A model generated the notes under the pieces. It saw only the letters and a list, made by a program, of their open reading frames with translations, was not told the DNA's origin and ran no database searches. A stretch of DNA of 42,762 nt from JBHHYN01 sp046757565 (GTDB taxonomy: Bacteria > Pseudomonadota > Gammaproteobacteria > Eutrophobiales > Eutrophobiaceae): the NCBI GenBank assembly GCA_046757565.1, contig JBHHYN010000010.1, forward strand, positions 1 to 42,762, in the 5' to 3' direction. Positions 1 through 8,789 of this stretch are shown here, one piece after another (positions within the stretch are counted from its first letter, which is position 1; each line of letters opens with the position of its first letter). The translations under genes were made by a program, and so were the position numbers.

Positions 1-47
1 TTATTCAAAAGTCTTTCTTGTTAACCCACAGATTCTGCTGAAGAGCC
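1..47 (-). repeat. Contig-end inverted repeat, left copy (probable IS end)
   Basis: These 47 bases are the exact reverse complement of 42714-42760. The sequence read inward from base 47 starts GGCTCTTCAGCAGAATCTGT, so the outer edge of the presumed element is at base 47 and its body lies beyond the window start. Related cores occur at 41346-41370 and 41798-41822. The GGCTCTT terminus is reminiscent of ISL3-family ends, but no transposase is in the window, so that assignment is only a guess. Confidence 0.7.
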
Positions 48-144
48 AGATTTTCCAATTATCAAATCATCGACTCCCACAGTTGTAATACGTGACATTA
101 TGATTTTACAGTCAGCCATTAAAGTACTACCACGCATCCTTAAT
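48..144. other. Short intergenic stretch downstream of the left operon
   Basis: About 100 AT-rich bases lie between the contig-end repeat and the stop codon of the last gene of the left operon. I see no ORF, no convincing terminator hairpin and no RNA gene here. Confidence 0.5.
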
Positions 145-1914
145 TTATACACCAAATTTTACATATGGCTTTTGATATGTAATCCAACTGGGGACAATGA
201 ACCTGTCATACGCCTGCTGCAGCAGAATAAATGAACCATCACCTAGTATATCCACCCTTCTGTATTCAGTATGGTTGTCGGTATTTTTGACTTGATAAGC
301 GATGCGTCTTCCACTTTGGTCTGATATTTCAATAACCAATTTACTTTCTAATCGGTATAGAGCAACTCTAACGACCAGATTACTTGCAATCTTTCTTAGC
401 ACCGTTTTGTCAGGCTCCAAATCCTGTAAATCAGGAACTGGAAATGACCGGAGTTTCGTTGTTTGATACTCTATAAGCCTATTTTTAAAAAATAAAGCAC
501 GTTCCTTTGCTTTCTTTATGTCACTTTCGACTCCCTGTTTAAAGAATGAATCCATATCTCTTTCGTTATATAAATCCGGAAAATCTGTTTCACTCCAGTA
601 CCTGATTCGTAGAGATAAATCATACAAAATATTTTCCTCTAAAATGGAGCCCGCTTTATAGATCGCAAGTTGCTCCAAAAGCTTTCTTGCATTATCCGGC
701 TCAAAAATATCATACCTGCGAAACGCGATCTTCTGTAAAGATGGATAATCTCCATTCAACTTTGATCTATAAGCGGAGCTTATGGACTCTTCCATGCTGT
801 TAAATATAGATACAATCTTTTTTTCATCAATATTGGGCGAAATATAATTATGGTGCTTCAACCTTAATACGATATCCAACGCATGCAGCCGGGCCCCATA
901 CCAGGTTGGATGCAATGCATCGTAAGTGCTGAATTCCTTTGGAAAGAAGGATTCATAATCTACGTATTCGTCGACGCCGGAAAACACATCTGTTAACTCC
1001 TCACGGAATCTTGAATAATCCCGTTTGCTGAAATTATATATAGACTTTTCCCAATGGACAGGTAAATTAAGCGCCAGAACATCGACCTTGTTCTTCTTTG
1101 TAATGGTTATTGCATCATGCATGTCGGCAAGATGATTGCTTCTTCCTGATGAATATAGATCCCACTGAAATAGATTCCTGTCGTATCCTTGCGGAAATCG
1201 CCATGATTGGTCTACATCAACCTCCAGGAATAATATATGTTTACCACCAAAATATTTTCTTAAAATTAATAATAGAGGCCGTTCCCATTTATCACGTAAT
1301 TTATTCCGATAGTTATATAATCTTACAAATCTGGAAAATAATGTATCAAGATAGATACCTATATCATAGTTTCTTGTCCAGAATCCAACAGGCAATTTAC
1401 CAAAAACATGGGTCTTGAAAAATGAGCGCGCGCTATGAGATTGGAGTGACAATTTCATTCGATCAGAAAATGAAATATATGAGACCCCGAAGATTATTAA
1501 TTTTGGTTTAAACGCTAAACTAAACAACGCACGCTGCAGCATATCAGGAGCAAAAATACCTGCTTCGGACATATCCAGCACTTCAAAATGTCCCGGCTCC
1601 AGGAGATTCAGAAAATCCTGGAGATGACGGGCGACGTGACCGCCTGTCAGTGCATGAGAATTGGAGATATATACAATTTTTGTTCTTTTACTGTTTGTAA
1701 ATGTGGCAAGAGCAACATTACCGGACATCTTATAACTGCCCAGTGCATTATTGTACTGGTGTCTGATTGAAAGATTATTTTCTATCTCAAGGCTACTGCC
1801 TACGGTTAATTCCATTATCACTATCATTAAAAATAACAGCAACGCCGAAAAGATGCGCTTTTTCTCTTCCTGATGCGGGCGTTTCAAACCATCGAATTTA
1901 TATATGATATCCAT
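145..1914 (-). CDS. Membrane-anchored SGNH-like protein next to MBOAT
   Basis: 589 aa with a single N-terminal membrane segment (about residues 21-40), so most of the protein should be periplasmic. The following region looks like an SGNH/DltD/AlgX-type fold: a strand ending in the turn SNSHA (84-88), where Ser86 would be the nucleophile, and a late DALH motif (Asp332, His335) that would complete the triad. The C-terminal part (about 350-589) is not recognised. It starts 3 bases after the MBOAT stop codon and is the last gene of the operon. MBOAT acyltransferases often work with such SGNH partners to acetylate exported glycans, as AlgI does with AlgJ/AlgX, and that role is inferred here. The canonical GDS block is altered to SNS, so catalytic activity is uncertain. 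The gene is markedly AT-rich. Confidence 0.6.
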   Translation of the reverse strand: MDIIYKFDGLKRPHQEEKKRIFSALLLFLMIVIMELTVGSSLEIENNLSIRHQYNNALGSYKMSGNVALATFTNSKRTKIVYISNSHALTGGHVARHLQDFLNLLEPGHFEVLDMSEAGIFAPDMLQRALFSLAFKPKLIIFGVSYISFSDRMKLSLQSHSARSFFKTHVFGKLPVGFWTRNYDIGIYLDTLFSRFVRLYNYRNKLRDKWERPLLLILRKYFGGKHILFLEVDVDQSWRFPQGYDRNLFQWDLYSSGRSNHLADMHDAITITKKNKVDVLALNLPVHWEKSIYNFSKRDYSRFREELTDVFSGVDEYVDYESFFPKEFSTYDALHPTWYGARLHALDIVLRLKHHNYISPNIDEKKIVSIFNSMEESISSAYRSKLNGDYPSLQKIAFRRYDIFEPDNARKLLEQLAIYKAGSILEENILYDLSLRIRYWSETDFPDLYNERDMDSFFKQGVESDIKKAKERALFFKNRLIEYQTTKLRSFPVPDLQDLEPDKTVLRKIASNLVVRVALYRLESKLVIEISDQSGRRIAYQVKNTDNHTEYRRVDILGDGSFILLQQAYDRFIVPSWITYQKPYVKFGV

Positions 1915-1917
1915 ATA

Positions 1918-3315
1918 CTAAAATTGGAAATATATGAATTTGTTGATCGCTGGAGAATTGAATATTGCAAAAACAGCAAGAAGCCAAATACACGCCGATT
2001 CATGCCATCCTGAATTTCCAGGCCATCTCCTGGAGGCATTAGGAAATATTAACGTAGAAAAAGTTACGATGGCCACAAAAACGATGTCCATATCAGATAC
2101 ATAACCATGATTGAAACCACCTTTGCCGAGCATGGCATTCCAGATAACAAAAATATCACTAATATCACCTGCTCGGAACGGGACCCATGCAATATGCACC
2201 AGTGTAAACGTGATAAAAACTCCAATAAAATGATTTATTCTCAATTGCGGGAAAATAATTGTTTTTAAATAATAACATGTCAGCATACAGCCATGTAGTG
2301 CTCCCCAGAAGACATAGTTCCATCCTGCTCCATGCCACAAACCTACCAACAAAAATGTTAGTAGAATATTAATTACTGTCCTGAAGTGGCCTTCCCTTGA
2401 CCCTCCCAATGGGATATACAGGTAATCCCGAAACCATCTCGATAATGTCATATGCCATCGACGCCAGAATTCCCGAATGTTGCAGGCTTGATAAGGTGAA
2501 TTGAAATTTTCCTGCAATCTGATACCTAAAATCAGTGATATCCCTATAGCAATATGTGTATAGGCAGCGAAGTCAAAATAGATCTGCATACCAAATCCGA
2601 TAGATACAACCCACGCTGTAATAAAGTCATGGTTGATGTCTGCATTAAGCAACCGGTCTACGATTATTCCGCAACTGTCCGCAATAATTAACTTTTGAAT
2701 CAGGCCCAGGGCTATCCTGTCTACACCTGCCGACCAATAAGACTCTGCTTTACCCGCATTAAATGCGGTAATTTGTGGATAAAGATTACTAAACCGCTCA
2801 ATAGGACCTGCGATAAGTTGCGGCAAATAAGCAATATAATTACAAAAACCCAAAAAATTTCTTTCAGGCCTGATCTTCCCCATATAAACATCAATCGTAT
2901 AGGACATTGACTGAAATGTATAAAAACTGATTCCCGCAGGCAGTATAAATCCTTTAAAATAACTGTCGTTCGGGACCGGTATCGACAAATTGTTAATAAA
3001 CGGAATAATATGTGGGGAAGCCCATGCCCCATACTTGAAGAACGCCAGTAAACCGAGATTTATTGACAGACTAAGTACTACAAAAATTCTTTTATGTAAT
3101 TTGCGATAAGAACTGTAAACACCTATTGCAGCAAGATAATCAGTGACAGAGGATACAAATAAAATTACGCAAAATGATGGTTCACCACCTGAATAAAACA
3201 GGTAGGAAAATATTAAAAGACTTGAAGATCTGGGTAGCCCACATGGTAATGAAAAGGTAACGAGAAGAAATGCGGGTAAAAAGATAAAAAGAAAACCTGC
3301 TGATTGAAACAGCAT
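1918..3315 (-). CDS. MBOAT-family O-acyltransferase (AlgI-like)
   Basis: 465 aa polytopic inner-membrane protein of the membrane-bound O-acyltransferase family. Family signatures are clear: YLPQLIAGPIERF (about 163-175), RRWHMTLSRWFRDYLYIPLGG (about 285-305, with His288) and GLWHGAGWNYVFWG (about 325-338), where His328 matches the catalytic His of AlgI. Length is normal for the AlgI/DltB/PatA branch. It would move an acyl group, usually acetyl, across the membrane for transfer to an exported polysaccharide. It follows the DUF5989 gene by 24 bases and precedes the SGNH-like gene by 3 bases, so the three are almost certainly co-transcribed. The acceptor is unknown because no glycosyltransferases are in the window. 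Confidence 0.9.
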   Translation of the reverse strand: MLFQSAGFLFIFLPAFLLVTFSLPCGLPRSSSLLIFSYLFYSGGEPSFCVILFVSSVTDYLAAIGVYSSYRKLHKRIFVVLSLSINLGLLAFFKYGAWASPHIIPFINNLSIPVPNDSYFKGFILPAGISFYTFQSMSYTIDVYMGKIRPERNFLGFCNYIAYLPQLIAGPIERFSNLYPQITAFNAGKAESYWSAGVDRIALGLIQKLIIADSCGIIVDRLLNADINHDFITAWVVSIGFGMQIYFDFAAYTHIAIGISLILGIRLQENFNSPYQACNIREFWRRWHMTLSRWFRDYLYIPLGGSREGHFRTVINILLTFLLVGLWHGAGWNYVFWGALHGCMLTCYYLKTIIFPQLRINHFIGVFITFTLVHIAWVPFRAGDISDIFVIWNAMLGKGGFNHGYVSDMDIVFVAIVTFSTLIFPNASRRWPGNSGWHESACIWLLAVFAIFNSPAINKFIYFQF

Positions 3316-3339
3316 TATACCAGGGTTTTTGTTTATTAT

Positions 3340-3492
3340 TTAGAATAATGTATATATAAATGGCGCAACGGCGGATCCCTGTGCCAAAAAGATTAATCCA
3401 CCCAGTAATAACAGAACAATTATAATCGGTGCGAGCCAGTACTTCTTGCGTGTACGCATAAATAACCAGAGATCCCTGAGTAGTTCAATCAT
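3340..3492 (-). CDS. 50-aa DUF5989/SxtK-like membrane peptide
   Basis: A 50-residue ORF too short for usual cut-offs. It begins MIELLRDLWLFMRTRKKYWL, continues with one hydrophobic helix (about 21-38) and ends in IYTLF. The pattern of an N-terminal amphipathic stretch, a basic RTRKKYW segment and one membrane helix is that of the DUF5989 family, which is usually found beside SxtJ and NodU/SxtI-type carbamoyltransferases. The start codon overlaps the stop of the SxtJ-like gene by one base (TGATG), the same junction as between the carbamoyltransferase and SxtJ, indicating translational coupling. Gene order matches sxtI-sxtJ-sxtK of cyanobacterial saxitoxin clusters. Function is unknown; a partner or membrane anchor for the carbamoyltransferase is an inference. 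Confidence 0.85.
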   Translation of the reverse strand: MIELLRDLWLFMRTRKKYWLAPIIIVLLLLGGLIFLAQGSAVAPFIYTLF

Positions 3493-3908
3493 CAGAATGG
3501 CCTTTCCATACTCTCTCTGGTGTAATGGTCACTGGGTACCCTGTACGTCGTGATGCTCCGATCAATTTTTCGTGCAACAGGATTTCTCCTGAATATCTGC
3601 ATGGCATAACCTGCCGGGACAAATATTAAATAAAATATTATCCCTAATAGAATAGGTGTAGTAATTTTATTTAAGAGTAGTGCGACTGTCATCCACAAAT
3701 GATAAAATGGTTTTAACGTGCCAGGAGAAATAATTGACCACAGGATCAGGAAAACGCTGAATACCCAGACCCAAAAGGGTGATTGAGTCTCTAATAACCA
3801 GGGAAAGAAAATACCGAAGATGACTGCGACAATAAGACCTGTTGTTATTCCAAACCTGCGAAGACCCCGCCTGTCCAGACACTGAATTTGATTTAATAAT
3901 TTTTTCAT
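3492..3908 (-). CDS. SxtJ-like membrane protein
   Basis: 138 aa from the ATG at 3908. A TTG one codon upstream is possible, but the ATG gives a TGATG overlap with the carbamoyltransferase stop. There are two or three hydrophobic segments (about 22-60 and 72-98), including a WxWVFSVFLILWSIISP stretch and a helix ending PAGYAMQIFRR, followed by a short polar tail with NPVARKIDRS. This is the layout of SxtJ-family membrane proteins, named from the saxitoxin cluster and typically adjacent to O-carbamoyltransferases. The biochemical role is not established. Overlapping stop/start pairs on both sides suggest it is made in fixed ratio with the carbamoyltransferase and the 50-aa peptide. Confidence 0.85.
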   Translation of the reverse strand: MKKLLNQIQCLDRRGLRRFGITTGLIVAVIFGIFFPWLLETQSPFWVWVFSVFLILWSIISPGTLKPFYHLWMTVALLLNKITTPILLGIIFYLIFVPAGYAMQIFRRNPVARKIDRSITTYRVPSDHYTRESMERPF

Positions 3909-5749
3909 CAATCCAGTTCAAATTCCCCTTTCCAGGATTCGTCGAGTATTGTCTCTGCCTGGTCGGACTTTTTTAACAGGCAATTTTCCATCACCAGATA
4001 ATCCATCCCGGTACGCATGAAGCACCGATATGCATCTTCAGGTGTACAGACCATGGGCTCACCCCGGACATTAAAGGATGTATTGATTAATACCGCGCAA
4101 CCCGTCTGTTTCCAGAACATTTTCAATAATTCATAATAACGCGGATTGGTCTCCTTAAGAACTGTCTGAACTCTTGCTGAATAATCTACATGGGTTACGG
4201 CCGGTATTTCAGATCGGGAAATATTGAGTTTATCAATACCGAATAAATTTTTATGCTTTTCACTCATCGGAGTGCGAATCTGATTGCTGACTTCAGCGAC
4301 CAGCAGCATGTATGGGCTTGCATGTTCCAGGTTAAAATAGTCTGAGATACACTCGTCCAGGACCGAGGGGGCAAAAGGACGGAATGATTCACGATATTTT
4401 ATCTTGAGGTTCATTACGGATTGCATCGTCTTGCTACGGGGATCTCCAATAATTGAGCGCCCACCCAGAGCACGTGGGCCAAATTCCATCCGCCCCTGGA
4501 ACCAGCCCACTACATGCTCACTGGCAACTATTTCAGCGATCCGGGAGAACAAGGAATGATCGGATAATTCCTCATACCGTGCATTGATTGATTCCAGATA
4601 CTGTTTAATCTCTGCATTAGAGAAGGCCGGACCCAGAAAAGCGCCGGACATCTTATCATTAATATCCGGGATACGCGCCTGTCCATAATATTCGTGCCAG
4701 ATGGCAAGGGCCGATCCGATAGCGCCGCCTGCATCGCCCGCCGCGGGTTGAATCCAGATATCATCAAAAATACCCTCCCTGAGCAGCCGGCCATTGGCCA
4801 CGCAATTCAATGCGACGCCACCGGCAAGACAAAGATAATTTGAGCCGGTTTCCCGTCTGACTGTCCTTGCCAACCGCAACACAATTTCCTCAGTCACGGT
4901 TTGAATTGAGGCTGCGATATCCATCTCACGTTGAGTCAGGGGCGTTTCCGGTTTTCGCGGCGGTCCTTCGAACAGTTGAGCGAAATGTTCATTGGTCATT
5001 GTCAGGCCCGCCGTATAGTTGAAATACTGCATATCCATCCGGAATGTGCCGTCCTCTTTTACATCAATCAGGTTCTCCAGGATAACATCAACAAATCTCG
5101 GTTCTCCATAAGGGGCGAGACCCATTAGTTTATATTCACCGGAATTGACTTTAAAGCCTGTGAAGTAGGTAAATGAAGAATACAAAAGCCCCAGTGAGTG
5201 TGGAAAATCAATCTCCCATAATGGCGTAAGCGTATTATTCTCACCCAACCATACCGAGGTTGTTGCCCATTCTCCGACGCCATCCATGCACAAAACTGCC
5301 GCACGTCCAAAAGGACTGGGGAAAAAAGCAGAGGCCGCATGTGCTTGATGATGTTCAGTAAACAACAATACCGGGAGGTCCCTGATATGACAATCTCCAA
5401 TATCGGACAGCTCTCTTCTTAACAAAACCTTTAGATATAATTTCTCTTTGAGCCAGACAGGCATTGCCGCAAGAAATGATCTGAACCCTTTAGGACTGCA
5501 GGAGAGGTAAGTTTCCAATAACCTGTCAAATTTCAGCAATGGCTTATCGTAAAAAACAATGCAATCCAGATCCTTTATGGCCAATCCGGATTCTGCAAGG
5601 CAAAATTCAACAGCATTCCTTGGGAAACCTGCGTCATGTTTCTTCCGGGAATATCTTTCCTCTTGTACGGCGGCAATAATTTCCCCATCCGTAATTAATG
5701 CAGCGGCACTATCATGATAGAACGCGGATATGCCTAATATATTACGCAT
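3908..5749 (-). CDS. O-carbamoyltransferase (NodU/TobZ/SxtI family)
   Basis: 613 aa, full length for the family. The N-terminal Kae1-like domain has ISAFYHDSAAALI (about 7-19), TEHHQAHAASAF (131-142, metal/adenylate-site histidines), GGVALNCVANG (310-320) and AAGDAGGAIGSAL (336-348). The C-terminal YrdC-like domain starts around WFQGRMEFGPRALGGRSIIGDPR (416-438), the strongest family signature. Such enzymes make carbamoyl-adenylate from carbamoyl phosphate and ATP and pass the carbamoyl group to a hydroxyl of a sugar, antibiotic or toxin. Here it heads the SxtI-J-K-like trio and shares an operon with an MBOAT and two SGNH proteins, so the acceptor may be an exported glycan or glycolipid; that is inference. 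It lies 20 bases downstream of the first SGNH gene. Confidence 0.93.
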   Translation of the reverse strand: MRNILGISAFYHDSAAALITDGEIIAAVQEERYSRKKHDAGFPRNAVEFCLAESGLAIKDLDCIVFYDKPLLKFDRLLETYLSCSPKGFRSFLAAMPVWLKEKLYLKVLLRRELSDIGDCHIRDLPVLLFTEHHQAHAASAFFPSPFGRAAVLCMDGVGEWATTSVWLGENNTLTPLWEIDFPHSLGLLYSSFTYFTGFKVNSGEYKLMGLAPYGEPRFVDVILENLIDVKEDGTFRMDMQYFNYTAGLTMTNEHFAQLFEGPPRKPETPLTQREMDIAASIQTVTEEIVLRLARTVRRETGSNYLCLAGGVALNCVANGRLLREGIFDDIWIQPAAGDAGGAIGSALAIWHEYYGQARIPDINDKMSGAFLGPAFSNAEIKQYLESINARYEELSDHSLFSRIAEIVASEHVVGWFQGRMEFGPRALGGRSIIGDPRSKTMQSVMNLKIKYRESFRPFAPSVLDECISDYFNLEHASPYMLLVAEVSNQIRTPMSEKHKNLFGIDKLNISRSEIPAVTHVDYSARVQTVLKETNPRYYELLKMFWKQTGCAVLINTSFNVRGEPMVCTPEDAYRCFMRTGMDYLVMENCLLKKSDQAETILDESWKGEFELD

Positions 5750-5769
5750 ATGAACTATAATAATTTGAA

Positions 5770-7101
5770 TTAATTAGGCAGTTTGATTGAATTAATATCA
5801 ATATGCCCTCTATAAATTAAACCGGATATTTCTCTGGACGAGACTAATTTTTTCCGCTTTTCCTTAAATTTTTCTTTTATTAAATCACCCGGACCCTCAA
5901 CAATCCAGAATTTACCTCTGTTTATAAATATAAGTGTACGAATATTATTGGGAGTAATATTGATAGCAAACCCGTCCGGTGGTGGGGAAATCAATTTGCT
6001 GACTACGGGGGCTATTTTGTCTGCAATGATACGGTAACCTGCAGCAACCGGATGTCCATTATCATCGGCAGGATAAAGTGGTACCGCATTCATGGCTGCA
6101 ATTTTCAGGCTTTTGACAACATCCACATAATGCGCTTTTTTAATGCGCATCAGTTGGTTGGAAAAATTTTTAATGCGGTAACCTTCATCTCTAATCAAGT
6201 TATCATAAGACTCGATAGTTTTTATTCTATCTTCCTTTATTTTTTCAGAATAAACATACTCCTTGGTAGGAATGATAGTGAAAATCACATCAATGCCCTT
6301 CTCGTTAGCCTTTTCACCAATTACTGAAGCTATATTTAACATAATTGAATACCCATAATCGATTGCGGGATGAGACATATTTGAAACACTTCTCAACTTC
6401 GGTGTAAATATTGCCTTGATACCATCGGAAAACTCAACATGCCACATATCACTTGCAGGGGGTGGAAATTTCGATTTTGGTGCATCGTATTTTGTTAAAT
6501 TTGTTTTTGGGAGAAATCCAGTCCAGATATCAGAGGCCAGGGCCAAACTGAATGTCTCAAGAGAGTCATTACCGGTATAGAAAGCAACAATTATAACTTT
6601 TGGTTTGAAATTCAAAGCTTTTGCAAAAGCATAAAAATACTGTAACGCACCCCATCCCCCTGTAGCCATACTGTAAACAGATTCGCCTTCAGGTAATTTT
6701 TCCTGAAGTTGATGGGGCCAATTTTCCCAAATCACTGCATTATTTCCATAGGTCTGGCTATCGCCGATTACGATAATATCTGCACTATTTGGGACGGCCA
6801 GGTTCCTGAAACCCAGAAGATCATTTGGCCCCACTAAACCTAAATCGGGAAACATGGGTTTGGCGCGGCCTTTTACAATCGGATCTTTGAGAATAAACTC
6901 TTTTGATTCCAAATCCGATTTACGGAAGATATTTTCATAAAATGGCGGGATTTCCTCGCTGTCGTTAACCAGGACAAAATCAGCCGGGAGACCAAGTAGA
7001 GCAGGAGCAAGCTGTCGAACCAATGTCAGCGCGATGAATACCGTCAGAACGACACTAATAATTAGTAGAAAAAATTCTGATCGTGTAACCTTAAGCTTCA
7101 T
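5770..7101 (-). CDS. SGNH/GDSL hydrolase-family protein
   Basis: 443 aa with an N-terminal hydrophobic segment (about 10-33) that looks like an uncleaved anchor or signal peptide, so the enzyme domain should face the periplasm. The SGNH blocks are complete: IVIGDSQTYGNN (nucleophile Ser115), MATGGWG (oxyanion Gly near 149), YTGND (Asn178) and DDNGHP (Asp347, His350). It is therefore likely an active esterase or acetyltransferase. It is the first gene of the minus-strand operon and starts only 36 bases from the divergent nadE. Proteins of this type are common in exopolysaccharide and carbamoyltransferase loci. The substrate is not known. Confidence 0.8.
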   Translation of the reverse strand: MKLKVTRSEFFLLIISVVLTVFIALTLVRQLAPALLGLPADFVLVNDSEEIPPFYENIFRKSDLESKEFILKDPIVKGRAKPMFPDLGLVGPNDLLGFRNLAVPNSADIIVIGDSQTYGNNAVIWENWPHQLQEKLPEGESVYSMATGGWGALQYFYAFAKALNFKPKVIIVAFYTGNDSLETFSLALASDIWTGFLPKTNLTKYDAPKSKFPPPASDMWHVEFSDGIKAIFTPKLRSVSNMSHPAIDYGYSIMLNIASVIGEKANEKGIDVIFTIIPTKEYVYSEKIKEDRIKTIESYDNLIRDEGYRIKNFSNQLMRIKKAHYVDVVKSLKIAAMNAVPLYPADDNGHPVAAGYRIIADKIAPVVSKLISPPPDGFAINITPNNIRTLIFINRGKFWIVEGPGDLIKEKFKEKRKKLVSSREISGLIYRGHIDINSIKLPN

Positions 7102-7120
7102 GGATTAATCACCGGATAAT

Positions 7121-7150
7121 GATATAGATTAAAAAAAATGCGTATTGCAA
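7121..7150 (-). promoter_or_regulatory. Candidate sigma70 promoter of the left operon
   Basis: Reading the minus strand, TTGCAA (7145-7150) and TATATC (7121-7126) are separated by 18 bases, upstream of the SGNH gene start at 7101. The gap between the two divergent genes is only 36 bases, so this candidate overlaps the first codons of nadE. The match is weak and is offered only as the best visible candidate. Confidence 0.3.
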
Positions 7151-8757
7151 TTGCACAGATAGATCTGCACGTCGGCCACATAGAAGAAAACAAAAACAAC
7201 ATCATCGAGTATATAAGAAAAGCCCGTGACAGACACCGGGCACAGTTAATTATTTTCCCGGAGTTGGCGGTCACCGGCTATCCGCCCGAGGACTTACTGC
7301 TCAGGCCGTCTTTTCACGATCAGATTAAGCGTGCACTTGACGATATAATACAGGCGTCCGACAGTATCGACGTCATCATCGGTTATCCCAGGAAAAAAGG
7401 TCATCGCATTTACAACGCGTGCAGTCTCATCAATAAAAGAGAGATCGGACCTACCTATAATAAAAGAAACCTGCCCAATTACGGTGTTTTCGATGAAAAA
7501 CGCTACTTCACCCGGGGAAGGGATTTATGCCTGGTGCAATTAAACGGGATTCCGGCTGTGCTGAGTATTTGCGAAGACCTGTGGGGGAAGGACCATGCAC
7601 GGGAAGCTGCCCAATCCGGCGCCAGGCTGCTCATCAATATAAACGCCTCGCCCTATCACGCTGACAAACAGGCGGAACGGGAGGGCATCCTTGCACAGTG
7701 GATTAAGGAGACGGGTCTGAATATCATCTACACCAACCTGCTCGGCGGCCAGGATGAACTGGTCTTTGATGGCGGTTCCATGATAATAAACAGCATGGGC
7801 GATATGGTTTTTCGCGCCCCCCAGTTTGAACAGGGGCTTTATGTTATCGACGTAGAAATGGAGCATGGAACCCTGCGCGCCCAGGCCGAACTGCCACAAC
7901 CGCCTGTTTTGAGCAAAGAAGCGAGTATTTATAAAGCCCTTGTTCTCGGCGTCAGGGACTATGTCGGCAAGAATGGATTCAAAGGTTCAGTCATGGGACT
8001 TTCGGGTGGCATTGATTCTGCGCTGACATTGTCGATCGCGGTCGATGCTCTCGGCCCCGGTAACGTTGAGGTGTTACTCATGCCGTCGCGCTATACCAGC
8101 AACATGAGCATGGAAGATTCAATAACCATGGCGGATGAACTGGGTGTCTCCTACCATGTCATCCCGATTGAAAAACCGTTCACGGCCTTTTCTGAAATCC
8201 TGTCGCCGCTGTTTGCACGTCTGCCAGTGGACGCTACTGAGGAAAACATCCAGGCGCGTTGCAGGGGCGTCTTGCTCATGGCGGTATCCAACAAGACCGG
8301 CAAGCTGGTGCTGACGACGGGAAACAAGAGTGAGATGGCGGTCGGCTATGCAACCCTGTATGGGGACATGGCGGGAGGCTTTGCGCCATTAAAAGATGTA
8401 CCGAAAACCCTGGTCTATGAGCTTGCCAACTGGCGCAATTCGACTGCACAGGTGATCCCCGAACGTATCATTGAGCGCCCTCCCAGCGCGGAACTAAGAC
8501 CAGACCAGAAAGACCAGGATTCGCTACCGCCCTACGATATACTGGATGCGGTTCTGGAGCGTTATATCGAACTGGATCAAAACCCTGAGGAAATTATCAA
8601 GGCAGGGTTCCCATCAGAAACCGTCCGGGAAATCGCCCGCCTGGTAGACCGTAATGAGTATAAACGCCGTCAGGCCGCACCGGGAGTCAGGATTAGTAGA
8701 CGTGCCTTCGGCCGGGACCGGCGTTATCCGATTACGTCAGGTTACACGGAGTTTTAA
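7138..8757 (+). CDS. nadE: Glutamine-dependent NAD+ synthetase
   Basis: 539 aa two-domain enzyme of the last step of NAD synthesis, converting deamido-NAD, ATP and glutamine to NAD+. The N-terminal nitrilase-like amidase domain keeps its triad: Glu42 in FPELAVTGYPPEDL, Lys109 in NKRNLPNYGVFDEKRYF and Cys145 in LSICEDLWG. The C-terminal synthetase domain carries the PP-loop LSGGIDSALTLS (288-299), then TTGNKSEMAVGYATLYGDMAGGFAPLKDV. Length is right for the compact bacterial glutamine-dependent form. There is no obvious Shine-Dalgarno sequence; the ATG directly follows an A-run. It is divergent from the modification operon and convergent with bamD. Confidence 0.95.
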   Translation: MRIAIAQIDLHVGHIEENKNNIIEYIRKARDRHRAQLIIFPELAVTGYPPEDLLLRPSFHDQIKRALDDIIQASDSIDVIIGYPRKKGHRIYNACSLINKREIGPTYNKRNLPNYGVFDEKRYFTRGRDLCLVQLNGIPAVLSICEDLWGKDHAREAAQSGARLLININASPYHADKQAEREGILAQWIKETGLNIIYTNLLGGQDELVFDGGSMIINSMGDMVFRAPQFEQGLYVIDVEMEHGTLRAQAELPQPPVLSKEASIYKALVLGVRDYVGKNGFKGSVMGLSGGIDSALTLSIAVDALGPGNVEVLLMPSRYTSNMSMEDSITMADELGVSYHVIPIEKPFTAFSEILSPLFARLPVDATEENIQARCRGVLLMAVSNKTGKLVLTTGNKSEMAVGYATLYGDMAGGFAPLKDVPKTLVYELANWRNSTAQVIPERIIERPPSAELRPDQKDQDSLPPYDILDAVLERYIELDQNPEEIIKAGFPSETVREIARLVDRNEYKRRQAAPGVRISRRAFGRDRRYPITSGYTEF

Positions 8758-8789
8758 CCCGCATAGTGCATGGGTTGGCATCGCCCTCT

